From Marinibactrum halimedae (GTDB lineage Bacteria; Pseudomonadota; Gammaproteobacteria; Pseudomonadales; Cellvibrionaceae), in assembly GCF_021234875.1 (NCBI RefSeq), contig NZ_JAJQVM010000008.1, positions 62,001 to 126,000 on the forward strand: 64,000 nt of DNA, read 5' to 3'. The first letter of the stretch is position 1, and the number at the start of each line of letters is the position of its first letter. Below the pieces are notes generated by a model. That model was not told the origin of the DNA and did no database searches. It saw only the letters and a list, made by a program, of their open reading frames with translations. The translations under genes and the position numbers were made by a program. Below are positions 1-9,127 of the stretch, piece by piece.

Positions 1-15
1 CATACTAAACTCCTT
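1..15 (-). promoter_or_regulatory. RBS and start codon of a gene leaving the window leftwards
   Basis: On the minus strand the sequence reads AAGGAG (15-10), six bases, then ATG (3-1). This is a textbook Shine-Dalgarno and start codon for a minus-strand gene whose body lies outside the window. The product cannot be known. Confidence 0.6.
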
Positions 16-958
16 TTTTAAGGGATCATAGAGATGTAGATAGTAGGGACATAGAAAGCGAGGCCCTTGAATGCCTAATATTGTCGGATTCTAGTGCACT
101 ATTGTCCCATTTTGGTTAAATGACCAAGTTTGAATGGCCAAAATTACGGTGATTTTAATTGAATTACCATGTGGGTAATTGAAGAAAAAGCTTTTCATCA
201 TGAGAGGACGGCTTAATTAATCCTTGACAATTAACTCTTAGCAGAGAAGCTATTTTCTTTTGTAAGCTGTTTTCAAAAAAGTTGTTTTTCAATTGAACAA
301 CTTTTTATCCGTCCAATATTCCATCATTGTTGCGATTCCAGTCCTGGGGTGTTTATTAGCGCTTGTATTCAACAGTGGCTACGTTTGTTAGTGGTTATTT
401 TTTATTATTTTTCTATGGTTTGATCATTGGGTTGAATTGTATTCTGTTGGTTCAACAATAAGTGTGATGAAATCACAGTTATGAGACGGTCGCAATTATC
501 TTTGGTGCCAAATCCCTTGAAAAGACTTAAGTTTTGTTATGATTTGTAAGTGACCGTTAATTGCGCAGATGGAGAGAGGATTTCCATGACATGAATAATT
601 TAAGTGTGTAATGCAACTATGGTTTTCTTCTATGGAGAAGGTCTTTTTATTGCCATTAATATGCGGTAAATAAAAGCTTTTTTTAACTTTATTATCCGCT
701 CTTTCTGTATGGATGTTGATCTTTCGGGAAATGATTTGGATGTGTATAGACAAGTCATTTACGTACTTTAATATCTTTTTGGATTTCATCGGATGTGGTG
801 TGCATGTCTAAAGTGGAAATAAATTTCATTTTTTGAGATAAAGCAGACGGAATTCTTATTTTACATCATCCGTTTGAAAGAGTGGTTCGTAATTGGATTC
901 GGTTTAGGCAGTTTTTTGAAAAAAACGCCCAATGTTCCACTCTCCTAAGGAAATGATT
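16..958. other. A+T-rich intergenic region, no gene recognised
   Basis: This spacer separates the leftward gene starting at position 3 from the FAS1 lipoprotein gene and should hold both promoters. A 97-codon minus-strand frame (496-789) has no ribosome binding site and an unconvincing composition, so I do not call it. The only clear structure is the A/T-flanked inverted repeat at 276-306. Confidence 0.5.
276..306. terminator. Terminator-like inverted repeat in a gene-free region
   Basis: AAAAAGTTGTT (276-286) and AACAACTTTTT (296-306) form an 11-bp stem with a 9-nt loop, with A and T runs so it could work in both directions. No annotated gene ends here. It may be a remnant, or may end an unrecognised small transcript. 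The stem is A/T-rich, so it is only moderately convincing. Confidence 0.4.
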
Positions 959-1936
959 ATGTCTCTTCTTTTTAGAAAATACGTACTACAAGTTTTAGTG
1001 GTGATGTTAAGCCTTATTGGCATAGTAGGTTGTGGTAGTGATAGCGATAATAACAACAATGATGGTGATGATATTGTAAATACTCCAGTGGTTACTATCG
1101 TTGATGTAGCAACACAGGCGGGTACATTTGAAACATTAATTGCTGCGTTACAGGCGACTGGCTTAGATGCCACCCTCGGTAGTGAAGGGGAAACATTCAC
1201 TGTGTTTGCTCCTACCGATGAAGCGTTTGCTAAATTAGGCGATGAAACTATTCAGGCGCTGTTAAATGATACTGATACGCTTTCGAATATTCTGCTTTAC
1301 CATGTGATTGCAGGCAGTGAAGTGAATGCATCAGCGGCAATTGCTTCTGCAGGTATGACTGTCGAAATGGCAAATGAAGATAGTGTGGGGCTTTCTTTAT
1401 CGGGTGAAAATCTTTTTATCAATCTTTCTCAAGTGACCTCAACTGATGTAGAGGCTGACAATGGGATTATTCATGTTATTGATACCGTTTTGTTGCCACC
1501 CGGCGAGATGACCGGTTCAACGGATAACATTGTCGAAACCGCCATTGCTAATGGAAATTTCACAACCCTTGTGACAGCGCTCCAAGCGACGGGTTTGGAT
1601 AGTGTATTGTCTGATGAATCAACCGAATTTACCGTATTTGCACCCACGGATGCGGCATTCGACTTGCTGGGCGCTGAGACGATTACAGCATTGCTTTCGG
1701 ACACCGATGCGTTGTCAGCCATTTTATTAGAACACGTTATTAGTGGTGCGGCAGTGAACTCTATTTCTGCCTTTGCGGCAGCGGGGCAAAGTGTAATGAC
1801 GGCAGCGGATGTAAGTGTTGATCTCAGAGTTGAGAACAATACATTGATGGTCGGTAATGCGATGGTCGAAATATTTGATGTGTATGCTTCCAATGGTGTT
1901 ATTCACGTAATAGATGAAGTGATTGTCAGTAATTAG
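959..1936 (+). CDS. Lipoprotein with two fasciclin (FAS1) domains
   Basis: A secreted, lipid-anchored protein with two tandem FAS1 domains, usually linked to adhesion or extracellular matrix. The N-terminus has a hydrophobic signal ending in IVGC (lipobox), then an Asn/Asp-rich linker. Each FAS1 copy shows both family signatures: TVFAPTDEAF and NGIIHVIDTVLLPP in the first, TVFAPTDAAF and NGVIHVIDEVIV in the second. The frame opens at 932, but AAGGA at 947-951 is correctly spaced for the ATG at 959, so I start there (325 aa). It is monocistronic, with a terminator just downstream. The FAS1 assignment is firm; the ligand is unknown. Confidence 0.9.
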   Translation: MSLLFRKYVLQVLVVMLSLIGIVGCGSDSDNNNNDGDDIVNTPVVTIVDVATQAGTFETLIAALQATGLDATLGSEGETFTVFAPTDEAFAKLGDETIQALLNDTDTLSNILLYHVIAGSEVNASAAIASAGMTVEMANEDSVGLSLSGENLFINLSQVTSTDVEADNGIIHVIDTVLLPPGEMTGSTDNIVETAIANGNFTTLVTALQATGLDSVLSDESTEFTVFAPTDAAFDLLGAETITALLSDTDALSAILLEHVISGAAVNSISAFAAAGQSVMTAADVSVDLRVENNTLMVGNAMVEIFDVYASNGVIHVIDEVIVSN

Positions 1937-2015
1937 TGTATTTTTGACGGAGTGTTTGGTGATGATGATGTTAAGTTGTCGCCAAATAACTCATACTTTA
2001 AAGAAAAGATGATTT

Positions 2016-2042
2016 AACCCCAAACTGTGTTTGGGGTTTTTT
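2016..2042 (+). terminator. Rho-independent terminator of the FAS1 gene
   Basis: AACCCCAAAC (2016-2025), loop TGT, GTTTGGGGTT (2029-2038), with a T run to 2042. It lies about 80 bases after the FAS1 stop codon. Confidence 0.9.
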
Positions 2043-2201
2043 ATGTGCAGTATTAAACCCTCAGTTCTGCCGGCGTAGTGGGTGTTCATTGCTAAACTGA
2101 TTAGAGAGGTAATGAGTACTAAGGTTGGTTTACTGATTATTTAAGCCCATTATATAGAGCCAGATTTTTCAGTAAGCCAAATTTATCGATAATACGGCAT
2201 A

Positions 2202-3524
2202 TTGAATGAGCTTATGTTTGAGGAAAATAAATTTTATCTATCACACTTGGCCTCTATGAAGCCTGCTTACAAAGCCGTTATCCGTAGTCAAATCTGCAGT
2301 GATAAAGGTGTGGTGTTGGCAAAAAGCGGTGACGTGATTAATAGTAAAGTGGCACAAATTTTATCGAAGCATCATCTGGAAAAGCCAATATTTCAAAGTA
2401 TTGATTTGAATGGTGCAATTAATTCAAATGCTTTGTATCAGTTCATGATCTATTTGGGCGAGAAGAAGAAAGGGTTGCAGCCTATTTTAGAGCAAAGTGG
2501 CTTTTTACCTATGTTATCTCAGCTCTGCTCTGTATATGGTCGCTTGCCTGAGTTAACACAGAAGTTAACAGTGTTGTCGCGAAAATTTCCTAGAGTTTAT
2601 TATCAAGCTGTTTTTTCCGCCATGGCGGGAACAGCTATTGGTATGAAACTTGGCATGATTCAAAGTGAGCTTGAAGTGGTTTTCTTGGCGGGTTTATTTC
2701 ATGATATCGGATATCTGGATTTAAACCCCAAGTTATTCAGTAAAGACAGTTACTCGCCTGAAGAGATACGAACTTTGCAAATGCACCCTGTATTAAGTAG
2801 ACAATGCATGGATTCTATTGCCGGTATGTCTGCTGAAGTGGGTAAAGCTGTATTGGATCACCATGAGTGCACAGACGGTACGGGTTATCCCCAACATAAA
2901 TTGGGTGATCAGCTATCGAAATTCAGCCAAATAGTGGCGATTACAGATCTTATTGCCGATATTTATCAGCGTTATCGTCATCATGGTGATCATGTTTATC
3001 AGTTGATTTTTACCGCATTGCAATTTAATAAAGATTTGCATATTGAAGAGGTTTATGTGGCGGCTGCGCAATTATGCAAATTAGTGCCTGAGAGTTCAGA
3101 GATCCCAAAAGGGGCGGTGAATGGCCCATTGTTGGAACGGCATAAAGCGTTGATGAAAACGTTTGTGGCGGTAAGAGATTTGGTTCATCCTCTACTAAGA
3201 GCTGCCGAACGTGAGGTGGTAGGCACGTTGGGATCAATGATTGGGCGGCTTTCTATTTCTTTGAACAGTGCAGGTTTTTTGCAAACCGAATACGAAGCGT
3301 GGTTGACGGATGTAGAAACTTATCCTCGTGATGAAGACCAGCATATCTTATTACGTGCCAGTGTTATGTACGATCAAGTAGAGAGTCAATTAATTCATAT
3401 GCGAGTATTGCTTGATCGCCTAGTAAGAGAAAACCCAGAGCATGAAACAAAAATGTTGAGAGGGTTAAATTTAGCGTTTGATCAGTTGAATCAATTACCC
3501 ACTACCTATGGGCGCTCTTATTAA
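2202..3524 (+). CDS. HD-GYP domain protein, probable cyclic-di-GMP phosphodiesterase
   Basis: HD-GYP proteins hydrolyse cyclic di-GMP with a di- or tri-iron centre. Visible here are HD (167-168), HP (195-196), HH (220-221) and the DGTGYP signature (225-230), followed by ITD near 249. The first motif reads HDIGY where the family usually has HDIGK, so the lysine is missing and activity may be altered. No response-regulator receiver domain, PAS domain or membrane segment is visible; the first 130 residues are an unassigned N-terminal region. The start is uncertain: TTG at 2202 opens the longest frame, an in-frame ATG lies at 2214, and neither has a clear ribosome binding site. The downstream gene is on the opposite strand. 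Confidence 0.85.
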   Translation: MNELMFEENKFYLSHLASMKPAYKAVIRSQICSDKGVVLAKSGDVINSKVAQILSKHHLEKPIFQSIDLNGAINSNALYQFMIYLGEKKKGLQPILEQSGFLPMLSQLCSVYGRLPELTQKLTVLSRKFPRVYYQAVFSAMAGTAIGMKLGMIQSELEVVFLAGLFHDIGYLDLNPKLFSKDSYSPEEIRTLQMHPVLSRQCMDSIAGMSAEVGKAVLDHHECTDGTGYPQHKLGDQLSKFSQIVAITDLIADIYQRYRHHGDHVYQLIFTALQFNKDLHIEEVYVAAAQLCKLVPESSEIPKGAVNGPLLERHKALMKTFVAVRDLVHPLLRAAEREVVGTLGSMIGRLSISLNSAGFLQTEYEAWLTDVETYPRDEDQHILLRASVMYDQVESQLIHMRVLLDRLVRENPEHETKMLRGLNLAFDQLNQLPTTYGRSY

Positions 3525-3606
3525 TGTTGAAAAAATGGAGTTTAAAAATAGGCGTTGATTTAACTTGCAATGACGATAAGTGTTTTTATTGGATTTGCGA
3601 TAAAAA

Positions 3607-3635
3607 GGTAACGCCTTCCTTTGGAAGGCGTTACC
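3607..3635 (-). terminator. Rho-independent terminator of the GDPD gene
   Basis: GGTAACGCCTTCC (3607-3619), loop TTT, GGAAGGCGTTACC (3623-3635): a perfect 13-bp stem. Read on the minus strand it is followed by TTTTTA, so it serves the leftward phosphodiesterase gene. It also lies inside a plus-strand frame at 3524-3760, which argues against that frame being a gene. Confidence 0.9.
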
Positions 3636-3697
3636 CACAATTTACTGACAATGACAATGACAATGTGCCACACTCTTATTTTACTTGGCTTTTGCCG

Positions 3698-5002
3698 TTA
3701 CAACCCCATGCAGTTTGCATAGTAGGTAACAGTGGCAGGCCAGTCAGAGAAAATACCTAAAATCTTCACGTCTTTAGCCAGTACATGCAATGCTTTGTAC
3801 ATGTCGCTATCAGTATTAATAGCTTGCGCATTTGGATTAACATCGAATTGGTAATACCAAGTGGCAACCGGGTTTCCGTTTTCGTCAACACCGGTGCGTG
3901 AACCATTACGAAGGTCTGAGCGTTCGAATGTCCATGTGATGATACCCAACCCAGCTTTACGTGCAGCACGAGCGTAGGCAGAAGGAACGATTTTACCGTT
4001 ATCAGTGACTTTAAGTAGCATCCATAACGGCGGCGCAATAATTTCGACACCCTGATCAGCCAGTTCTTTCATTGATGGGCTGAAGGTACTTGGGTCATTC
4101 GGATTGATGCCGCTGCCATAGCGATCATCTAAATAAACGGCCTGGCGACCAAAGCTTGGCTCTTTTTCAATCCAGTATTTCACGTCTTCAAGATTAAACG
4201 ACTGTAGCCAAACATTATGAGGCGATACGCCAGCTTGGCGATACTCATCAGCCAGTTTTTGAGCGTAATTGGCTTGTGAGCCAAAGACGTCTTCTACCTG
4301 CAAGCGTGCCGCGCGGTCAGGCCCTTTTAATTCAGGGGTAAACTTCGCACCGAGTTTTTGGAATAATTTAATAGATTCTGTGTGTGTTAATAATGTGCCT
4401 CGGCTTTCGTATAATCCAGTGCGCCAATCAGCAACACCGCCGACAAATTCTTCAGCAGTGGTCGCAGCTTGATTAAAAGAGTCCATTTTTCCTTCAAGAG
4501 TTTTAAACTCTGCAAGAGTGATGTCGCTCGTACAACATTTTACACTTTCAGGATTGGGCATGTCGGCATTCCAAGGAACGGAACACTGGTCGTTTAAGTC
4601 GGTTAGGATAATATTTGTAGTGGTATGTAAATCACATTGGGCGTGACGACAGACTAATTCACCATCGGATGTGAAAGAAACATCACACTCTAAAATACCC
4701 GCTCCCATTTTGGCAGCTGCTACGTAAGATTCTTTTGTGTGCTCTGGAAATTGCATTGGCGCACCACGGTGGCCAATGGAAAAGTCTGTTTTGTAAAATG
4801 GGCCGTTTTTACAAGATTCTAAACGACGCTTTAAGTGGCTTTCTTCCATGCCTTCTACTAAGAAGGTTGGGCGCGGACCAAGGTCGATGTTGTTTTTCCA
4901 ATCCCATTGCCAGTCCCAGTGTTTACCGGCACACGCACTACCTGCAACAACAGTTAATACTGTTGCAGTAAGCACCTTGAGTGTTTTTACGCATAATCCC
5001 AT
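3698..5002 (-). CDS. Exported glycerophosphodiester phosphodiesterase family protein
   Basis: A GDPD-family enzyme, expected to split glycerophosphodiesters into glycerol 3-phosphate and an alcohol in the periplasm or outside the cell. A signal peptide covers about residues 1-25 and ends in SACA. The TIM-barrel signature is HRG (78-80), EH (87-88), ECD with metal-binding E105 and D107, and H120. At 434 aa it is longer than cytoplasmic UgpQ and closer to GlpQ-type enzymes, with extra cysteines in the middle. GGGAG lies five or six bases before the ATG. Neighbours do not suggest a pathway. The family is firm; the substrate is inferred. Confidence 0.88.
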   Translation of the reverse strand: MGLCVKTLKVLTATVLTVVAGSACAGKHWDWQWDWKNNIDLGPRPTFLVEGMEESHLKRRLESCKNGPFYKTDFSIGHRGAPMQFPEHTKESYVAAAKMGAGILECDVSFTSDGELVCRHAQCDLHTTTNIILTDLNDQCSVPWNADMPNPESVKCCTSDITLAEFKTLEGKMDSFNQAATTAEEFVGGVADWRTGLYESRGTLLTHTESIKLFQKLGAKFTPELKGPDRAARLQVEDVFGSQANYAQKLADEYRQAGVSPHNVWLQSFNLEDVKYWIEKEPSFGRQAVYLDDRYGSGINPNDPSTFSPSMKELADQGVEIIAPPLWMLLKVTDNGKIVPSAYARAARKAGLGIITWTFERSDLRNGSRTGVDENGNPVATWYYQFDVNPNAQAINTDSDMYKALHVLAKDVKILGIFSDWPATVTYYANCMGL

Positions 5003-5163
5003 TTTTTCTCTCCCGATGTAGTTGTTAGTGAAAGAATCGGCGGAAAAAATACTCGGGTAGTATTGAGTTTAAGTGACACTTATGTGAACACTGTATTAAC
5101 TGGTTTTTAAATGTGTAGTAATGCTTTAAGGATAATTTGTTGCAGCTTTATAGGGGGTACGTG

Positions 5164-5179
5164 GGCTGCGTACGCAGCC
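5164..5179. repeat. Perfect 16-bp palindrome
   Basis: GGCTGCGTACGCAGCC is fully self-complementary. It lies about 160 bp upstream of the GDPD start and just past the terminator of the preceding lipoprotein gene, so it could be an operator for the GDPD gene. No T run follows on either strand, so it is not an ordinary terminator. Confidence 0.5.
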
Positions 5180-5203
5180 TATCGCACAGATAGAAGCAAA
5201 TGC

Positions 5204-5228
5204 AAAAAAAAGCCCCTAGCGCATAGGG
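5204..5228 (-). terminator. Terminator overlapping the lipoprotein stop codon
   Basis: On the minus strand CCCTA, loop TGCGC, TAGGG is followed by GC and eight T. The TAG that closes the stem is the stop codon of the gene ending at 5216, so the last codons form part of the terminator hairpin. Confidence 0.75.
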
Positions 5229-6544
5229 TGCCTTTCAATCGGTTCGTTAATGATTGATTCAACCGGCAGGTCATTTTTATAAACATCGCTTGATTTTGAT
5301 GAAGTCGTAGCGGGTGCCGTTAGGGAAAAATTATCGCAGTAGGATTCACCAATTTCAAAATTGACCGGCTCGGGTAAGTTTACGAAATATTCACTCACGT
5401 CTTGTTTATTGAGCATGTGTCTTAAAACATGTTCAACCCTTGGACGAAGAAAATCCGAGCCTATACGATTTCTTTGTCCCCATTCGACAATGTAGTGACT
5501 GCAATTTAAGTTTGGAGTATTTGAGTCGGGTTGATTGGTGTAAGCCAATACACGATCAAAACCGAAGTTTTTGTGCATCATAATTTCTTCAAAAATCATG
5601 GCGACATCTTCGAATTGCGAAGCATAAGCGTAATCATCCGAAGCGTAATCCAGCTCAAATTCAATGCCTAGGTCAGTACCGGTCAAATCAAGAATTGACT
5701 GACTGGCCTCATTTCCATAAAACAGGACTTGGGCAACATCGTAGAGTAGGTCAGAGGTTAGGGGTAAGTCGCCTCCTCGACTGAATGTTGTGGAGGCCCA
5801 GAAGGGTTCTAACTGGTCTACTGCTGTTAGTGGGTCGTCGTCTTTATCAATGGTGCCGACCATACTGGGGGGGAATACGTCATTGGCGTGTGCCAATTCG
5901 TGATACAACAGGGCAGATAAGCGTGCAGGGAGGTCTTCGATTGTTCTGGTTCTGTCGTCAGTGAGAGAAAATCGTTGCCAGCCTCTATTGCTACCATTTA
6001 GGTAGGTCCACAAAGAGATAAATTGCAGCCCATTACCAAACCCTGCGCGAAAGTCATCATCGGTAGAAATGGTATTTTTTTCAGCCACGGTCAGCCATAA
6101 ATAAGCGGGGTCAATGTACATGGCCCCGGTTAATCGAGAGTAGAAGGAGGGGCGAATATCACTGCCAATGACGATAGCGGTGACACCACGAAATAACCCT
6201 CGTAAATCCTCTGGTAATAGAGGCAATACTTCGGCAAACCGTTCTGCCATCCAGTCATGACTGACAACAGTATGAGCAAGAATATCGTCGTTAGAGGGAG
6301 TACTGGAATTCATTCCAATTAAAGGGAGAGTATTGAAGCTACAGGCACTCGATTGTGCTTCTGCCACCACACACAAAGGGGCGGTATTGGCATAGGGGCT
6401 ATTGGCGTCTGCGGACTTTAATCCGGTGAGATCGGGATCAATACCGGGGTTGGATGCATTGTCGCTTCCGCCGGATGAACCGCCGCAGCCACTGAGTACA
6501 CTGATCATAGCGGCTGTGAACACTGGCAATAACTTTCTTATCAT
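5216..6544 (-). CDS. Lipoprotein with an HELAH zinc-peptidase-like motif
   Basis: I do not recognise a named family. The frame opens at 6658, but an ATG at 6544 follows AAAGG at good spacing and starts a clean lipoprotein signal, with a hydrophobic stretch ending in LSGC then a Gly/Ser linker. I therefore use 6544 (442 aa). Mid-protein is YHELAHANDVFP, an HExxH metallopeptidase-type motif, followed much later by EDVAMIFEEIMMHKNFG, whose glutamates could supply a third metal ligand. This suggests a cell-surface zinc hydrolase, by inference only. It is upstream of and co-directional with the GDPD gene but separated from it by a terminator. Confidence 0.75.
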   Translation of the reverse strand: MIRKLLPVFTAAMISVLSGCGGSSGGSDNASNPGIDPDLTGLKSADANSPYANTAPLCVVAEAQSSACSFNTLPLIGMNSSTPSNDDILAHTVVSHDWMAERFAEVLPLLPEDLRGLFRGVTAIVIGSDIRPSFYSRLTGAMYIDPAYLWLTVAEKNTISTDDDFRAGFGNGLQFISLWTYLNGSNRGWQRFSLTDDRTRTIEDLPARLSALLYHELAHANDVFPPSMVGTIDKDDDPLTAVDQLEPFWASTTFSRGGDLPLTSDLLYDVAQVLFYGNEASQSILDLTGTDLGIEFELDYASDDYAYASQFEDVAMIFEEIMMHKNFGFDRVLAYTNQPDSNTPNLNCSHYIVEWGQRNRIGSDFLRPRVEHVLRHMLNKQDVSEYFVNLPEPVNFEIGESYCDNFSLTAPATTSSKSSDVYKNDLPVESIINEPIERHPMR

Positions 6545-6736
6545 ATCTGCCTTTAACCCTAACTGAGTGTTGTTTCCACCAGAGCGGATTGAATTTCGAA
6601 TGCACTGGTGGATGAGTCCATGTTTCTGAATTCTACCTGTATCGACTCTGCGCTCCAATCCTTTCTGTGTCGCATTGATGAAAAATCCGTCACGAAAGTG
6701 TGATGTTTTTCATGCTAGTGATGAGATTTGAAGGCC

Positions 6737-7021
6737 TTAGCTTTTTTTAAATTGGTCAAGTTGCTCTGTTGTGGCAGGTGTTTGGTATTTCTCTTTCCAC
6801 TCGGCATAGGGCATGCCGTAGATCTTCTCCCTGGCTTGGTCGTAGTCCATATCCATGTCCTTCTCATTGGCAGCAGCCAAATACCATTTGCTTAAGCAGT
6901 TTCGGCAAAAGCCAGCTAGGTTCATTAGGTCAATATTTTGTACATCCGTTCGGGATTGCAGGTGTGAAACTAAGGCACGGAAGGCGGCGGCTTCTAATTC
7001 GGTTTGGGTCGGTTTGTCCAT
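6737..7021 (-). CDS. DUF1244 family protein
   Basis: A 94-residue soluble protein. The core NLAGFCRNCLSKWY and the C-terminal region with YGMPYAEWKEKYQ are typical of DUF1244, a small family of unknown function common in proteobacteria. The two cysteines two residues apart might bind metal, but no partner is visible. It stands alone, 108 bp after the moeA stop, and could be the last gene of the moaB-moeA transcript. Confidence 0.88.
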   Translation of the reverse strand: MDKPTQTELEAAAFRALVSHLQSRTDVQNIDLMNLAGFCRNCLSKWYLAAANEKDMDMDYDQAREKIYGMPYAEWKEKYQTPATTEQLDQFKKS

Positions 7022-7129
7022 CTGAGTTTCCCATTTTTTATGTCAATTTTTATGAAATTATTTATGTTAATAAGCAATGTTAATCGGCATACCCGTCACG
7101 TTTGCTGGTTAAGACAGGTAGAGCAGAGG

Positions 7130-8347
7130 TTATGAATAAATAAGTTCTTTGAGCAACAACACCTCTACTTTATCGCCAATTTGGATGGTTTGATTCACTG
7201 GAATAATGGCTAATCCATCCGCATGGGTCAGTGACGATAATACGCCAGAACTTTGGTTCGAAAACCGTTCTATGCGGCCATCATGGCGAATCGATACTCT
7301 TAAATAATCCTGGCGAATACTGGGTTTATTAACGGAAAAATTCGCAATAAAAGGCCTGGTACGATGAGTTACTTTCGAGCCAAGCATACGTTCGAGAAAG
7401 GGTTTTACTACCAGTAAAAACGTATTAAACACCGCGACGGGATTACCGGGAAGGCCAAAAAACGGGATGTTGTTGATGTTACCAAACGCTAAAGGTTTAC
7501 CGGGTTTAATGGCAAGGCGCCACAGGTTTAATTTCCCTAGGGTTTCCATTGCTGCTTTGACGTGATCTTCTTCGCCAACAGAAACGCCTCCTGAAGAAAT
7601 AATGCAATCATGGTGTGCGGCAGCGTCTTCCAGGGCCTTTCGAGTGCTGTCTAGGTTGTCGGGAATACGCCCAATATCCGTGACATGCATCCCCATGGTT
7701 TGCAGTAGTGCGCTTAGCGTAAAACGGTTTGAGTTGTAAATTTTACCCTCTTCAAGGGGCATACCGGGCTCCAACAGTTCGTCGCCGGTTGACAAAATAG
7801 CCACTCTAAGAGGAGGGCGAGTGCGCACAGTGGCAAGGCCAATGGAGGCGAGTAAGCCAATATCTTGAGGTTGTAATCGGTGACCAGCACGAAAGAGTAT
7901 TTGCCCTTTTTGAATGTCTTGGCCTTTAGGACGAATATTGTTTCCCGCCTCAATGTTAAGTGGAATCCCGATAGATTCTGCGTGACTCACGGCGGTTTTA
8001 CAGGCTTCTTGCATGACAACCGCGTTGGCCCCTTCGGGAAGGGTGGCGCCAGTAAAGATTCTTGCGGCAGTCCCTTTTACTAATGGTGCGGGTACTTGGC
8101 CTGCGGCAATGCGCTGGCTGATGGGCAGGAAGACATATTCTTTGCCGTTCTGCTCGACACTCACATCCTCAGTATGAAACGCGTAACCGTCCATAGCGCT
8201 ATTGTCATGAGGGGGAACGGCGATAGTTGAGACGATATCGTTGGATAACCAAGCCCCGAGCGCATTTGAAATGGACGTTTCCTGACAAAGTGAAGGGGTG
8301 GGGGCATGAGATAAAATCTCAGCGAGTGCTTCTTCAATCGGGGTCAT
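7130..8347 (-). CDS. moeA: Molybdopterin molybdenumtransferase MoeA
   Basis: MoeA inserts molybdate into adenylylated molybdopterin in the last step of molybdenum-cofactor synthesis. Signatures are PPHDNSAMDGYA near the N-terminus, GDELLEPG, ISSGGVSVGEEDHV and LPGNPVAVF, giving the full MoeA domain order in about 405 aa. The frame extends to 8389, but the ATG at 8347 overlaps the moaB stop as ATGA, the usual translationally coupled arrangement, and starts the conserved MTPIEEAL. The last cofactor steps are therefore co-expressed with moaB. No molybdoenzyme or molybdate transporter gene is in the window. Confidence 0.95.
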   Translation of the reverse strand: MTPIEEALAEILSHAPTPSLCQETSISNALGAWLSNDIVSTIAVPPHDNSAMDGYAFHTEDVSVEQNGKEYVFLPISQRIAAGQVPAPLVKGTAARIFTGATLPEGANAVVMQEACKTAVSHAESIGIPLNIEAGNNIRPKGQDIQKGQILFRAGHRLQPQDIGLLASIGLATVRTRPPLRVAILSTGDELLEPGMPLEEGKIYNSNRFTLSALLQTMGMHVTDIGRIPDNLDSTRKALEDAAAHHDCIISSGGVSVGEEDHVKAAMETLGKLNLWRLAIKPGKPLAFGNINNIPFFGLPGNPVAVFNTFLLVVKPFLERMLGSKVTHRTRPFIANFSVNKPSIRQDYLRVSIRHDGRIERFSNQSSGVLSSLTHADGLAIIPVNQTIQIGDKVEVLLLKELIYS

Positions 8348-8868
8348 GCTGAGGCGTTCCCTTTGGTGAGCAGTGCAACAAAGTTGCAAGGTTTATGAGT
8401 GGCATCAAGTTGCTCTTTTAGGATGACATCCCAGCCGGTGGCGCAGGCGTTGTTAGAGCCAGGGAGGCAAAATACCAGCGTGTTGTTGGCCAGCCCGCCA
8501 AGGCAGCGCGATTGAATGGTAGAGCTGCCTACTTGCTCATAAGATACCTGTCGAAAGAGTTCGCCAAAGCCAATAATCTCTTTGTCTAATAATGGCAGAA
8601 TAGCTTCTGGTGTGCTGTCTCTACCTGAAAATCCGGTGCCACCGGTGATCAAAACAACGTGCGTTGTATCATCGGCAATCCAGCGTGAGACCTCCCGACG
8701 CATGGCATACACATCGTCTTTTACCAGTGCACGCTCACTACAGTGATGCCCGGCTTCTTGAAGCTTATTCTGTAAGAGATCTCCGGAGGTATCGTTGTCG
8801 GCGGTGCGGGTATCGGAGACGGTTAATACCGCAATATTTAGGGCAGTAAAGGTATTGCCAGCGCTCAT
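8344..8868 (-). CDS. moaB: Molybdenum cofactor biosynthesis protein MoaB
   Basis: MoaB/MogA-type protein binding molybdopterin, likely catalysing its adenylylation. The N-terminus LNIAVLTVSDTRTADND and the central VLITGGTGFSGRDSTPEAI are diagnostic, and the 174-aa length is normal. AGGAGG lies correctly before the ATG at 8868. It is first in a two-gene operon, its TGA overlapping the moeA ATG. The GTGFSGRD reading fits MoaB (trimer or hexamer) better than MogA, though the two are close relatives. Confidence 0.93.
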   Translation of the reverse strand: MSAGNTFTALNIAVLTVSDTRTADNDTSGDLLQNKLQEAGHHCSERALVKDDVYAMRREVSRWIADDTTHVVLITGGTGFSGRDSTPEAILPLLDKEIIGFGELFRQVSYEQVGSSTIQSRCLGGLANNTLVFCLPGSNNACATGWDVILKEQLDATHKPCNFVALLTKGNASA

Positions 8869-9080
8869 GGAGCCTCCTGTTTTCTGATTTGGTTTTGTTT
8901 ATTTTTTTAGGCGTTGTTTTTATATGGTGTTTTTATGCTCAGCTTCTTGGAAATGGTTTTTGAGTATTGTTGCTAAGGCGTAGGAATAATCAAGAGGTGA
9001 CTTGTCACAGGAAGCCGTTGCGGCGTGGTTTGCGTGTAAAGTGGCGGGCTTGCGAGGTTAAGTGAAAATAGAGTAGAAAC

Positions 9081-9108
9081 AAAAAACCCGCATGAAGCGG
9101 GTTTTTTT
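9081..9108 (-). terminator. Bidirectional-looking terminator after the secreted lipoprotein gene
   Basis: AAAAAACCCGC (9081-9091), loop ATGAA, GCGGGTTTTTTT (9097-9108). It lies 20 bases beyond the stop of the minus-strand gene ending at 9128, so that gene is its likely user. Confidence 0.9.
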
Positions 9109-9127
9109 GAAATTCAGTGTTTAAGGT

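Noticed and set aside
496-789. 97-codon minus-strand frame at the left end
   Set aside because: No ribosome binding site before the ATG, His/Ile/Lys-rich composition of A/T-rich DNA.
3524-3760. 78-codon plus-strand frame after the HD-GYP gene
   Set aside because: A perfect terminator stem lies inside it and its end runs antisense over the GDPD gene; no similarity recognised.
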